Source: Deltaproteobacteria bacterium
GTDB taxonomy: Bacteria > Desulfobacterota_B > Binatia > UBA9968
Length of the DNA: 40,373 nucleotides
Direction of reading: 5' to 3'
Assembly: GCA_005879255.1 (NCBI GenBank)
Contig: VBKY01000034.1
Location: forward strand, 1 to 40,373
This document shows positions 1-8,606 of this stretch, in pieces. A program made the translations under genes and the position numbers. Positions within the stretch are counted from its first letter, which is position 1, and each line of letters opens with the position of its first letter. Below the pieces are notes generated by a model. The model did not search any database and was not told the origin of the DNA. It saw nothing but the letters and a program-made list of their open reading frames with translations.

Positions 1-981
1 GACTCTTCCCGCCTCTAATCCACCGATCATGCGTGCCACATCGCGTGGGCTGTCGACCTGGGTGTCGTTGACCGAGAGAATTACGTCCTGCTTTTGAATG
101 CCACCGCGTGCCGCCGACTGCCCGGGTAAAACCGAATTGACCACGACTCCCTTGGCCGGGAATATTCCAAGACTTTTTGCCTTCTCCAACGAGATATCGG
201 ACATCTGCACACCCAACCAACCCCACGCAAACTTCTCGCCGTTCGCCAGACGAGGAAGAATGCGTTTAATAACATTGATCGGCGTCGCAAAGCCCATATT
301 ACCGCGCTCTGATGCCATGGTAATCATACCGATCACGTGGCCATTGCTATTCAGGAGCGGACCGCCGCTGCCGCCCGGATAGGCGCCGGCGTCGGTCTGG
401 ATGAATTCATAGCTCGCCGAGTCGGCGTAGCTGCGTCCGGACCGGCTGATGATGCCCAAATTCATCGAACTCTCGCGACCGAAAGGATAACCGAAGAGAA
501 CCGTTAAATCGCCAACGTGAATCATGTCGGAATCGCCCAACGGCAAAATAGGGAGTTCGCGTTCGGTTGGGATTTTGAGAATCGCCACGTCGATCTGGCT
601 ATCGGCGGCGATGACTCGCGCCGGCAAGCGTTGCAAATCGGCGAGCCTGATTTCAATTTCTTTGGCCTTGTCGATGACATGTTGGGCCGTGAGAATGTAA
701 CCCTGTGGGTCGATAATGAACCCGGAGCCGCGACTCCCTTGGGATTGATTCTGAGCCGTTTTGGTTTCGTGACCGATCACCCGGATCTGCACGATCGCTG
801 GCCGAGAATTGCTGGCCAATTGGACAAACGCCCGATTGAGCCTGTCCAACTCCGAGTCACCGGTCGCGGGCGGTGCATCCCGCCAATTGATCACGGACGT
901 TTGATGTGGTGAATCTTGCGCCGAGAGATCGGCAGGCAAAATACCGACGATGAGTATGAATAAAATCAATGCAGACTTCAC
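1..981 (-). CDS. HtrA/DegP-type serine protease, partial (C-terminus beyond window)
   Basis: Envelope S1C-family protease that would degrade or refold damaged exported proteins. The frame is open from a GTG at 981 to the left edge (327 codons), so the C-terminus is missing. The GTG follows a strong GGGAGG Shine-Dalgarno sequence. Residues 1-21 form a signal peptide (hydrophobic ALILFILIVGILPA). The catalytic triad reads as His101 (LTAQHV), Asp131 (SQIDVAIL) and Ser205 (PGGSGGPLL). The usual GNSGGP is GGSGGP here, with the nucleophile kept. A PDZ domain starts near residue 255 (WLGVQM) and is cut near residue 327. It is divergent from the SDR gene at 1101. The family call is firm; whether it is DegP-, DegQ- or DegS-like cannot be judged without the C-terminus. 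Confidence 0.93.
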   Translation of the reverse strand, partial: MKSALILFILIVGILPADLSAQDSPHQTSVINWRDAPPATGDSELDRLNRAFVQLASNSRPAIVQIRVIGHETKTAQNQSQGSRGSGFIIDPQGYILTAQHVIDKAKEIEIRLADLQRLPARVIAADSQIDVAILKIPTERELPILPLGDSDMIHVGDLTVLFGYPFGRESSMNLGIISRSGRSYADSASYEFIQTDAGAYPGGSGGPLLNSNGHVIGMITMASERGNMGFATPINVIKRILPRLANGEKFAWGWLGVQMSDISLEKAKSLGIFPAKGVVVNSVLPGQSAARGGIQKQDVILSVNDTQVDSPRDVARMIGGLEAGRV

Positions 982-1100
982 GGCCAAGCCTCCCAAAAAT
1001 TCTGGCTGCATTTCCTTTATCCGAAAGACGTCCCGACCTCAAGCCGGTGCACCCACTGTGATTGCAATTCAATCGGCGGGATGTGTTATCCTGCATTGTG

Positions 1101-1880
1101 ATGAGTGGCTTGGAGCAAAAGATAGCTCTGGTTACAGGCGGAAGCGGCGGTTTAGGCCGAGCGTTAGCGCACGGTTTTGCGGCGCAGGGTTGCCGTGTCG
1201 TCGTCACGGCTCGCGATGCGGTAAAGCTCAATGCGACGGCGGCGGAAATTGCCACAAATGGCCGCCAAGTCCTCGCATTCCCGTGCGACATTACGGATCG
1301 ACAGCAAGTAAAACGCCTCGCGGAACAGATCGCTTCACGGTGGGGCGTGGCGCAGATCCTTATCAATAATGCCGGCATCGCCAGCGCTGTAAACTTTGCT
1401 GACATGCCAGACGATCTGTGGGACGAAACGCTGGAGACGAATCTAACGGGTGCGTACAACTGCTGCAAATTTTTTTTGCCGGGCATGATTGAAGCCAAAT
1501 GGGGGCGCGTCATCAACATCGCTTCGACGACGGCGAAAGTCGGCTACCGCCACGTGAGTGCTTATGCAGCCTCGAAGCATGGACTGCTCGGTTTGACGCG
1601 CTCATTGGCGTTGGAGACGTCGCGACAGGGAATTACGGTGAATGCAATCTGCCCCGGTTACATCGACGATGAGCGCACGCACGAGAACGCTAAAATTTTC
1701 GCGGCAAAGACTGGAAAAAGTATCGATGAAGTTCTCAGACTCTTCGCCACCAGCGCGCCGCAGAATCGTTTGATCACTCCCGCGGAAGTGGCATCGCTTG
1801 CGCTGCTGATGGCTTCAGAAAAACTTGCCGGCATGACCGGACAAGCGATCAACGTCGACGGCGGGGCGGTGATGGTCTAA
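1101..1880 (+). CDS. Short-chain dehydrogenase/reductase (3-oxoacyl reductase-like)
   Basis: Classical SDR of 259 residues that oxidises or reduces a hydroxyl/keto group with NAD(P). It shows the cofactor motif TGGSGGLG (residues 12-19), NNAG (89-92), and the catalytic set Asn114, Ser142, Tyr155 and Lys159 (YAASK). The segment between PGY and the C-terminus is long (DDERTHENA...), as in hydroxyacyl-CoA-type SDRs. The start is uncertain. ATG 1101 fits the family N-terminus, while GTG 1098 and TTG 1062 are also in frame. No Shine-Dalgarno is visible, and a -10-like TATCCT lies at 1087-1092, so the message could be leaderless. It heads a plus-strand cluster with a crotonase and two acyl-CoA dehydrogenases, which suggests a beta-oxidation-like or alicyclic/aromatic acyl-CoA pathway. 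The substrate is unknown. Confidence 0.9.
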   Translation: MSGLEQKIALVTGGSGGLGRALAHGFAAQGCRVVVTARDAVKLNATAAEIATNGRQVLAFPCDITDRQQVKRLAEQIASRWGVAQILINNAGIASAVNFADMPDDLWDETLETNLTGAYNCCKFFLPGMIEAKWGRVINIASTTAKVGYRHVSAYAASKHGLLGLTRSLALETSRQGITVNAICPGYIDDERTHENAKIFAAKTGKSIDEVLRLFATSAPQNRLITPAEVASLALLMASEKLAGMTGQAINVDGGAVMV

Positions 1881-1978
1881 AAGAATACTGGGCTAATGGA
1901 ATGTTGGAGTATTGGAGTGATGGCCGTCACGCAAACTTGCCATGACTTCCGTACTCCAGGTCGGTAAAAGGCTGCATC

Positions 1979-2773
1979 ATGACTTATCTGAGTTTCGTCT
2001 TCGAGGTGTCCGACGGCATCGCGACGATTCGCCTGAACGATCCCGATCGGCTCAACGCGTTGACTTTCGAAACCTACGCCGAGTTGGAACGGGTGTTTGC
2101 AGTGATGGCGAACGATTCCGCGGTTAAGGTTGTTGTTCTCACCGGCAATGGCAAGGGTTTTTGTTCCGGCGGCAGCGTGCATGAGATCATCGCCAAGCTT
2201 ATCGAAATGACCAGCGAAGAACAGCATCGCTTCACGCGGCAGACCTGTGACGTGGTTAAGCACATGCGCACTCTCAAAAAACCGATCATCGCGGCTGTGA
2301 ACGGCATCGCCGCTGGCGCCGGCGCGGTGTTGGCATTGGCGAGTGATATTCGCCTGTTGTCGGAGCGCGCCAAATTCGCTTTCTTGTTTACCAAAGTGGG
2401 ATTATCGGGTGCGGACATGGGCGCGTGTTACTTGCTACCCCGAATCATTGGACAAGGTCGGGCGACCGAGCTCTTATTCACCGGCGAAACTATGGACGCA
2501 CAGGAATGCTTCCGCATCGGTTTGGCGAATCGGGTTGTCGAACATGACAAGCTGTTGAATGAAGCATACGGCTTGGCCCGAGAGTTAAAGAGTGGGCCGC
2601 TAACCGCGTTAGGAATCACCAAAGACGCGCTCGAACGCGAAGCCGATATGGATTTGGTTCACGCGCTGGAAGTCGAAGCTATGGAACAAGCGCGCTGCAT
2701 GCAATCGGCGGATTTCGCAGAAGGCTATCGGGCGTTCGTCGAAAAGCGCCCGGCCAAATTCAATCAATCCTAA
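1979..2773 (+). CDS. Crotonase-superfamily protein (enoyl-CoA hydratase/isomerase-like)
   Basis: 264-residue crotonase-fold enzyme acting on an acyl-CoA. The oxyanion-hole segments are GKGFCSGGS (58-66) and AAGAGAVLA (111-119). Aligned by eye to rat enoyl-CoA hydratase (GGGCELA and GQPEILLG), the two catalytic glutamates (Glu144, Glu164) correspond to Val117 and Lys139. An ordinary hydratase mechanism is therefore unlikely, and hydrolase, isomerase, lyase or ring-cleaving chemistry is more plausible. Asp146 (GADMGACYLLPR) is a candidate catalytic acid. It follows the SDR by about 100 bases of AT-leaning repeat-like spacer and precedes an acyl-CoA dehydrogenase by 13 bases, so it is probably co-transcribed. 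ATG 1979 has only a weak AAAGG upstream. Confidence 0.87.
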   Translation: MTYLSFVFEVSDGIATIRLNDPDRLNALTFETYAELERVFAVMANDSAVKVVVLTGNGKGFCSGGSVHEIIAKLIEMTSEEQHRFTRQTCDVVKHMRTLKKPIIAAVNGIAAGAGAVLALASDIRLLSERAKFAFLFTKVGLSGADMGACYLLPRIIGQGRATELLFTGETMDAQECFRIGLANRVVEHDKLLNEAYGLARELKSGPLTALGITKDALEREADMDLVHALEVEAMEQARCMQSADFAEGYRAFVEKRPAKFNQS

Positions 2774-2786
2774 AGTTATCGAGTCC

Positions 2787-3932
2787 ATGCTGCCTTTCTT
2801 CGAGCAAGATCATTTGTTGTTGCGCGCGCGGGCGCGTGAGTGGGTTGAAAAGAAGCTTTTTCCCTCTCACGAGCGAAGCAGCGCGGGTGATCGGCGCGCG
2901 ATTCGCTTGGCAAAAGAGCTCGGTAGCGAAGGGTTTCTCAAGTATACCGTGCCGCAAGATTTCGGCGGCCTTCGATCAAAGATCCAAGCGCGGGACCTTT
3001 GCATATTGCGCGAGGAGCTGGCGCGCGGCGATGCCTTGGCAGATACGATGTTCGCAATGCAAGCGCTGGGCGGCTACCCGATTGTGCTGGCGGGAAATGA
3101 GACACAAAAGCAGCAATTTCTTCCGGCGATCGCCCGAGGTGACTGTATCGCTGCGTTCGCCATTACCGAACCCGACGCAGGTTCCGATGTGACGTCGTTA
3201 CAGACCAGTGCCCTGCGACGTGGAAAGGAATTCTGCTTGGGCGGCACCAAGCGCTTCATCTCCAATGCGGGCATCGCCAATAGCTACGTGGTCTTCGCGT
3301 CCACCGAACCGGAAAAGAAGGGAACAGGGATCACAGCTTTTGTGCTCGAAGGCGACACTCCGGGACTACTCGTAAAGGAAAGGACCGAATTGCTTTCAAC
3401 GCATCCCATGGGAGTCGTTGAGTTTGAGAACTGCGTTGTTTCCGAGGACTCACGGCTCGGTGCGGAAGGGCAAGGATTGGCAATCGCCTTTGCAACTCTC
3501 GACCTTTTACGCTGCACGGTGGGAGCTGCCGCGGTTGGCCTTGCTCAGCGCGCTTTGGAAGAAGCGATTCGGTACAGCCAAACGCGTCGGCAATTCGGCC
3601 GGCCGATCGCTGAGTTCCAAGCCACTGAATTCAAGCTCGCCGAGATGGCGACGGAGTTAGAAGCAGCTAAATTACTCGTCTACCAGGCAGCCTGGGCTCA
3701 CGATTGCGGAGGGGTTGAAGTCAAACAGCAAACGTCGATGGCAAAGTATTATGCCACGGAAGCGGCGCAGCGCATTGTCGATCAAGCGCTGCAGATCCAC
3801 GGTGGCAGTGGCTTGGTTGCGGGAAGCATCATGGAGCGGCTTTATCGCGACGTGCGAGCGTTGCGAATTTATGAGGGCACGACCGAGATTCAGAAGCTGA
3901 TCATTGCGCGCCGTCTACTGAACAAGGCATGA
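2787..3932 (+). CDS. Acyl-CoA dehydrogenase (first copy)
   Basis: FAD-dependent acyl-CoA dehydrogenase of 381 residues that forms an alpha,beta-double bond and passes electrons to ETF. The three family segments are present: the N-terminal helical domain, the middle beta-domain motif (AFAITEPDAGSD), and the C-terminal helical domain with the FAD/tetramer motif RRQFGRPIAEFQ. The catalytic base is predicted at Glu363 in IYEGTTEIQK, the position used by short- and medium-chain members. ATG 2787 lies 13 bases after the crotonase stop. Its partner at 4006 is only moderately similar, so the two probably act on different intermediates of one pathway. The exact substrate is not readable. Confidence 0.93.
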   Translation: MLPFFEQDHLLLRARAREWVEKKLFPSHERSSAGDRRAIRLAKELGSEGFLKYTVPQDFGGLRSKIQARDLCILREELARGDALADTMFAMQALGGYPIVLAGNETQKQQFLPAIARGDCIAAFAITEPDAGSDVTSLQTSALRRGKEFCLGGTKRFISNAGIANSYVVFASTEPEKKGTGITAFVLEGDTPGLLVKERTELLSTHPMGVVEFENCVVSEDSRLGAEGQGLAIAFATLDLLRCTVGAAAVGLAQRALEEAIRYSQTRRQFGRPIAEFQATEFKLAEMATELEAAKLLVYQAAWAHDCGGVEVKQQTSMAKYYATEAAQRIVDQALQIHGGSGLVAGSIMERLYRDVRALRIYEGTTEIQKLIIARRLLNKA

Positions 3933-3962
3933 GGATCGAGAATTGAGGATTGAGGATCGATC
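3931..3962. repeat. Short 'attgaggat'-type intergenic direct repeat
   Basis: The spacer between the two dehydrogenase genes holds tandem variants of a short word: gaggatcgag, aattgaggat, tgaggatcga. The first overlaps the stop codon of the upstream gene. Similar low-complexity words occur at about 1895-1922 (ttggagtattggagtg) and 16356-16424 (ttggatt words). They look like one dispersed intergenic repeat family. No function is apparent. Confidence 0.45.
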
Positions 3963-4005
3963 TTCTATCCTCCCGCTTCCATCTTCGGCCCAACGAGGAG
4001 GGTGA

Positions 4006-5157
4006 ATGGATTTCGAATTGTCGGAAGAACTGGCTGCTGTGCGCGACCTGGCCCGGGAGTTTGCCGAGAAAGAAATCGCGCCGACCGCGGCCAGAGATGA
4101 CAAAGAAAAGAACTTTCGCCCCGATCTCGTCAAGAAGATGGGCGAATTGGGCTTCTATGGCAGCGTAATTCCGGAAACCTATGGCGGCAATGGACTTGGA
4201 TTTCTCGCCATGGTGCTGATTACGGAAGAGATTGCGCGCGTGCACAGCGCCATGCGCGTGGCGATCAATATGCAGATCGGTCCAGCGATGACAGTCCTGC
4301 ACTTCGGCACGGAGGATCAAAAAAGGAAATTTATTCCACCTCTAATGTCCGGCGAAAAGATCGGTTGCTTCGCGATTACCGAGCCCGAGGCGGGATCGGA
4401 TGTCGCGGCGTTGCGCACCACGGCGACGAAAAACGGCGATAACTATCTGCTTAACGGCAGCAAGATTTTTATTTCAAATGCGCCGGTGACCGACAGTGGG
4501 CTGGTATACGCTTACACCGACCGGTCGCAGAAACACCGCGGCATGTCGGCTTTCTTCGCCGATTGGAAACAGCCTGGTTTGACACGCAAACCGCTGGAAA
4601 CGCTCGGCGCCCACTGCTCGCCGCTTGGCGAATTGATTTTCGATGACTTTCCGGTTCCCGTGGCAAATCGTCTCGGCAACGAAGGCGACGGCTTCAAAAT
4701 CTGCATGTGGCAGCTCAATCAGACACGGCTTAACTGCGCCGCGGGGGCGCTGGGTGTGGCGCGGGCGGCGAAAGAAGCCGCTGTCAACTATTGCAACCAG
4801 CGCGTGCAGTTTGGCCAGAAGATCGGTGAGTTCCAGATGAATCAGGATATGATCGCGCAAATGATCGTGCACGAAGAAGCCGCGCGGCTGCTCGTTTACC
4901 GCGCTGCGTGGCTGGCCGACCAGAAAAAACCCAATAACTTGGAGACTTCCATCGCCAAGTACACAGCTGCGGAATCCGCGAATTTCGCCGCGGACGCCGC
5001 GATGAAAATTCTCGGCGCGTATGGCTATTCCACCGAATTTCCCGTCGAGCGCTACTACCGCGACGCCAAGTCCTACCAGATCGTCGAGGGCTCCTCGAAC
5101 GTCCAGAAAATGATCATCGCCCAGGATGCGCTGGGATACAGAAAAGCGAATCGATAG
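4006..5157 (+). CDS. Acyl-CoA dehydrogenase (second copy)
   Basis: 383-residue acyl-CoA dehydrogenase with a well-placed Shine-Dalgarno (GAGGAGGGTGA before ATG 4006). The middle-domain motif CFAITEPEAGSD and the FAD/tetramer motif RVQFGQKIGEFQMNQ are clear. Glu361 in QIVEGSSNVQK is the predicted catalytic base. The overall look (LNQTRLNCAAGALGVARAA) is of the glutaryl-CoA / alicyclic carboxyl-CoA branch rather than long-chain enzymes, but this is inference. It is the last gene of the plus-strand catabolic cluster. Its stop is only 9 bases from the stop of the converging btuD, leaving no room for a separate intergenic terminator. Confidence 0.93.
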   Translation: MDFELSEELAAVRDLAREFAEKEIAPTAARDDKEKNFRPDLVKKMGELGFYGSVIPETYGGNGLGFLAMVLITEEIARVHSAMRVAINMQIGPAMTVLHFGTEDQKRKFIPPLMSGEKIGCFAITEPEAGSDVAALRTTATKNGDNYLLNGSKIFISNAPVTDSGLVYAYTDRSQKHRGMSAFFADWKQPGLTRKPLETLGAHCSPLGELIFDDFPVPVANRLGNEGDGFKICMWQLNQTRLNCAAGALGVARAAKEAAVNYCNQRVQFGQKIGEFQMNQDMIAQMIVHEEAARLLVYRAAWLADQKKPNNLETSIAKYTAAESANFAADAAMKILGAYGYSTEFPVERYYRDAKSYQIVEGSSNVQKMIIAQDALGYRKANR

Positions 5158-5166
5158 TTTTTAGAT

Positions 5167-5949
5167 TTACGAAGATGGGCAAACAAACAGCTGCGGTTTT
5201 TCCCCGGAAGGATCGGGTTCGACTCGAACTCGGATGCCGTATACCTCATCAATGGTCTTTTCCGTCAGCACCTCCCTCGGTGAGCCGTCTCGATATATTT
5301 TTCCTTCACGCAACATCACCAAGCGGGAAAAGAACAGCGCCGCGAGGTTGAGATCGTGCAGCGCGCCGACAATGGTCAGGACACGCTCGCGGTTGAGCCG
5401 GCGCAGAAGCTCGAAGACTTGGACCTGATGCTTGAGATCGAGAAATGCGGAGGGCTCGTCCAGCAGAAGAATTTCCGGTTCCTGCGCCAAGGCGCGCGCA
5501 ATCATCACGCGCTGTTTTTCGCCCCCGCTCAATTCATGCAGGTAGCGATCGGAGAGAGATAAACAATCAGTTAACTCCATGCTTGCTCGGGCGACCGCGA
5601 GGTCCTTTTTACCTTCGAGGGCGAAGGGACTGTGATAACTGGCTCTGCCCATCAAGACGATTTCAGCCACCGTGTAGGGAAAATTGACGTGGCTTTCTTG
5701 CGCTACGACGGCGAAAAGTTTGCTCAGCTCCCGCCTGCCGTAGGTTGCGATATTTCTGCCGTTGAGTTTGATTTCGCCTTGCGCGTCCAGTACCGCCGAA
5801 AGAACCCTCAGGAGAGTGGTTTTTCCCGAGCCGTTGGGACCGAGAATACCGACCATTTCACCTTTTTCGACCGAAAGAGACACAGCGTGAAGCACTCCTC
5901 GGTCTTTGTAAGCGAACGACAGGTCGCGGGTGTCGATCGCCGGGTTCAT
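5167..5949 (-). CDS. btuD: Cobalamin ABC transporter ATP-binding protein BtuD
   Basis: 260-residue ATPase that powers inner-membrane corrinoid import. It has Walker A GPNGSGKT (37-44), the signature LSGGEKQR, Walker B ILLLDEPSAFLDL and the switch histidine in ALHDLN. The open frame extends upstream to 6606, but that extension runs antiparallel to permease sequence and is spurious. The start at ATG 5949 overlaps the permease stop as ATGA, implying translational coupling. FecE-type siderophore ATPases look alike; the assignment to B12 rests on adjacent btuF and the cob genes. It is the last gene of the minus-strand operon. Confidence 0.93.
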   Translation of the reverse strand: MNPAIDTRDLSFAYKDRGVLHAVSLSVEKGEMVGILGPNGSGKTTLLRVLSAVLDAQGEIKLNGRNIATYGRRELSKLFAVVAQESHVNFPYTVAEIVLMGRASYHSPFALEGKKDLAVARASMELTDCLSLSDRYLHELSGGEKQRVMIARALAQEPEILLLDEPSAFLDLKHQVQVFELLRRLNRERVLTIVGALHDLNLAALFFSRLVMLREGKIYRDGSPREVLTEKTIDEVYGIRVRVEPDPSGEKPQLFVCPSS

Positions 5950-6983
5950 AAGGCCAGCTTTCTGCTGCCCTCGCGGTAGAGAAGGAAAAGGAAAAAGGGG
6001 CCGCCGAAGAAAGCGGTAATAATGCCCACGGGCAGCTCCGCAGGGGCAAGCAGGATGCGGGCGAGGGTGTCCGCCCAGCACAAGAAGATCCCGCCGGCCA
6101 GAAATGATGCCGGCAGCAGCAGCCGGTGATCGCTGCCGACGATCAGGCGCACAACGTGCGGGATCATCAATCCGACGAAGCCGATCATGCCGCTCACGGA
6201 AACCATGGCGCCGATCATCAACGACGAAGCGACGAAGATCTGACGCTGGAGCGCAACGGTTTCCACGCCCAACTGCATGGCCGCTTCTTCGCCCAGTGTG
6301 ATCAGATTGAGCGAAAGTCCTTGTGCCCATAGCCAAAGAAAACCGACAATGATGTAGGCCCAAATGAAAGCGACGGTGAGATAAGCACGGGTTGACAGGC
6401 TGCCCATGAGCCAGAAAAGCAGGCCCTGGGCCTGGTAGAAATCGACGATGGAGTTCAGAAACATGATCACGGCGGCGACGAAGGAATTGAAAATCACGCC
6501 GGAGAGCAGCAGGTGATAAGGATGGAGACGCCCGTGGAACAATGAGAAGCGGTAAACCAGCATCATGCTGAGTAGCGCGCCGAGAAACGCCGCCAGTGGC
6601 ACCCAAGAAATTTCACCGAGGAGCCCGCCGGCGATGGGCAGCAGCCAGTGGGGAAAAAGGATCAGTCCCAAAATTCCACCCAAAGAAGCGCCCCCCGACA
6701 CGCCAAGCATCTGCGGACAGGCGAGCGGATTGCCGAGTAAAGCCTGCAGCACGACGCCGCAAGCCGCCATACCGCCGCCGATGGCGACTCCCAGAAGGAT
6801 GCGCGGCAGGCGCGCGCGAAAAAGTATCTCCGCGTCGGGGTTCGCGGAAAATATATCCTGCAAAGCTTGCGAGAGATCGAGGCGAACCGGTCCGAGCAGC
6901 GCACAGCCGACAACGGAGAGCGCCAATAGCGCCAAAAGCACCCCGTTGACTAGAATCATCCTCCTACGGTCGAGAACCTTCAC
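5946..6983 (-). CDS. btuC: Cobalamin ABC transporter permease BtuC (FecCD family)
   Basis: Inner-membrane permease of about 345 residues with the roughly ten hydrophobic segments of the FecCD/BtuC family, including GGGMAACGVVLQALLGNPLA near the N-terminal third and GFVGLMIPHVVR before the coupling-helix region. I chose GTG 6983 because AAAGGAAG lies 7 bases upstream and the preceding codons belong to btuF. The frame is open further, to 7118, without homology. It overlaps the end of btuF by 20 bases and the start of btuD by 4, so the three are one transcription and translation unit. Specificity for B12 is inferred from context. Confidence 0.92.
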   Translation of the reverse strand: MKVLDRRRMILVNGVLLALLALSVVGCALLGPVRLDLSQALQDIFSANPDAEILFRARLPRILLGVAIGGGMAACGVVLQALLGNPLACPQMLGVSGGASLGGILGLILFPHWLLPIAGGLLGEISWVPLAAFLGALLSMMLVYRFSLFHGRLHPYHLLLSGVIFNSFVAAVIMFLNSIVDFYQAQGLLFWLMGSLSTRAYLTVAFIWAYIIVGFLWLWAQGLSLNLITLGEEAAMQLGVETVALQRQIFVASSLMIGAMVSVSGMIGFVGLMIPHVVRLIVGSDHRLLLPASFLAGGIFLCWADTLARILLAPAELPVGIITAFFGGPFFLFLLYREGSRKLAL

Positions 6984-7878
6984 ATCCACTTCCTTTATTG
7001 GATTCGCGTTTAGATGCTGCGAAGCACTCCGGATGCACGAGGCGCGCGATTTCTTCCAGTCCCTCGCCGACCCTCGGTCCTGGCCGGAGAATCTTGTCGG
7101 ATGGATAGGCATAGACACGCTGCTCTTTTACGGCGGGAATCGACTTGAGATCGCCCCAATATTTGGCCGATCGTTCCCGCTCTGATCCCATACCGGCCTC
7201 GATGATGACTTGCGGTGCTTTCGCCACCACGTACTCATCGGGCAGATTGAGCCAGGGCTGAGTCGCGTTGCCCGCAATATTTTCACCGCCGGCTAAAGTG
7301 ATCAGCTCGTCGATGAAATTTTTTCCTCCCACGGCGACCAAGGGCTGGAGCCCCACAGCCAAAAGAGTCGAGCGGCGCGGCGCGGGGGCAACGCGCGTCT
7401 TTACTTCGTCAAATTGCTTGGTGATTTTGTGCACCAGTTTTTCTCCCGCATCCGGGCTTCCCAACAATCGGGCGACGCTCTTGATGGAATTCAAAATGTC
7501 GCGCAGACTCGCGAGTGAAATCAAAGTCACTTTAAGGCCGAGGCGTTCCATCTCTCTTGCCTTCACCGGATCGGTGGCGCTGCTGACGCCGATTACGACG
7601 TCCGGGCGCTTGGCGACGATCGCTTCAAGGCTGGGACTCATAAAGCCGCCGATCTTGGGAAGCTTGAGCGCTTCGGCAGGATAGTCGCAATAGGTCGTTA
7701 CCCCGACCAAGCGATTGCCGAAGCCCAGGGCAAATATTGTCTCGGTTACGCTGGGCGCGAGAGAAACGATTCTTCGCGGAGCCGGCGTCGCTGCCTGGGC
7801 GACGACGTTGAGTCCGCACAAAAGACTCAGGCTTCCGACAAAACAATGGACAATCAATATTCGCTGCGAACGATTCAT
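6964..7878 (-). CDS. btuF: Periplasmic cobalamin-binding protein BtuF
   Basis: 304-residue class-III periplasmic binding protein that delivers corrinoids to BtuCD. Residues 1-29 are a signal peptide (LIVHCFVGSLSLLCGLNVVAQA). The BtuF hallmarks are RIVSLAPSVTETIFALG near the mature N-terminus and TYCDYPAEALKLPKIGGF, with the conserved VGVTTYCDYP turn lining the ligand site. ATG 7878 overlaps the cobS stop as ATGA. There is no lipobox cysteine, so the protein is probably soluble in the periplasm. Confidence 0.93.
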   Translation of the reverse strand: MNRSQRILIVHCFVGSLSLLCGLNVVAQAATPAPRRIVSLAPSVTETIFALGFGNRLVGVTTYCDYPAEALKLPKIGGFMSPSLEAIVAKRPDVVIGVSSATDPVKAREMERLGLKVTLISLASLRDILNSIKSVARLLGSPDAGEKLVHKITKQFDEVKTRVAPAPRRSTLLAVGLQPLVAVGGKNFIDELITLAGGENIAGNATQPWLNLPDEYVVAKAPQVIIEAGMGSERERSAKYWGDLKSIPAVKEQRVYAYPSDKILRPGPRVGEGLEEIARLVHPECFAASKRESNKGSGCEGSRP

Positions 7879-8606
7879 CGTGATCCCAGAGCCACGAAAA
7901 CCATCACCGAGGTCTCGCTCAATTCTCCAAGAGCCCCAAAAGTATCGCCGGTCACGCCGCCCAAACGACGGTGAAAATAGCTTTTGCTCGCCAGGGTGAA
8001 GAGGGCGACCCAGGCCATCATGGCGATGCCGGTTTCATGCAAGATGGCCGCAACCAGAAGCAGGCTGATGAATGTAGCGAAAAGAAAATGTTTTGTTCCT
8101 AGATGATCGATCAAAGTCGAACCCAATCCCGCTTTCGCCGCCTTGGAACGATAGCCCAGCAGCACCATCGCCCAACGGCCCAAGACCGGCGCGATCAGCA
8201 GCGCCCGCCACCGATCGACGTCGATGCTCGCGAGCGCGTGGATTTTCAAAAACAGCACCAGGACAATTGCCATAACACCAAAGGCGCCGATGTGACTGTC
8301 ATCCATGACGCGCAAGATACGTTCACGGTCGCCGCCGGCGCCCAATCCGTCGAAAGTATCGCCGAGGCCGTCCAGGTGAAGGCCGCGCGTCAACAGGGCC
8401 AGAACGGTCACGAGCGCCACGCTCAATAACGCTGGGCTCGCAAACGGTTCCAACAGCACGTTCACCAGCACCAAGATCAGGCCCAGCAAAAAGCCGATCA
8501 CGGGAAAAAAAATCGCGGACGGTCCCACTTCGTCGGCCGAACGATCCGTGCACCTAGGCCAGGGAAAGAGGGTCAAGAACTGCAGCGCGGCGAAAAAACA
8601 GCTCAC
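7875..8606 (-). CDS. cobS: Adenosylcobinamide-GDP ribazoletransferase (cobalamin synthase) CobS
   Basis: 243-residue integral membrane enzyme joining AdoCbi-GDP and alpha-ribazole(-5'-phosphate), the last assembly step. It carries the canonical motif GLHLDGLGDTFDGLGAG with metal-binding aspartates, then VMDDSHIGAFG. The N-terminus reads FFAALQFLTLFPWP as in the family. The start is GTG 8606, overlapping the cobT stop as GTGA, with AAGGA about 10 bases upstream. The frame is open further into cobT but that extension is spurious. Compare the divergent paralogue at 18180-18887, which lacks several of these acidic residues. Confidence 0.95.
   Translation of the reverse strand: MSCFFAALQFLTLFPWPRCTDRSADEVGPSAIFFPVIGFLLGLILVLVNVLLEPFASPALLSVALVTVLALLTRGLHLDGLGDTFDGLGAGGDRERILRVMDDSHIGAFGVMAIVLVLFLKIHALASIDVDRWRALLIAPVLGRWAMVLLGYRSKAAKAGLGSTLIDHLGTKHFLFATFISLLLVAAILHETGIAMMAWVALFTLASKSYFHRRLGGVTGDTFGALGELSETSVMVFVALGSR

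Noticed and set aside
857..1519. 220-codon minus-strand frame across the HtrA/SDR junction
   Set aside because: It overlaps two well-supported genes in other frames and has no motif.
5950..6606. N-terminal extension of the btuD frame, giving 479 residues
   Set aside because: The extension lies wholly within btuC in another frame. The true ABC protein starts at 5949 with an ATGA overlap.
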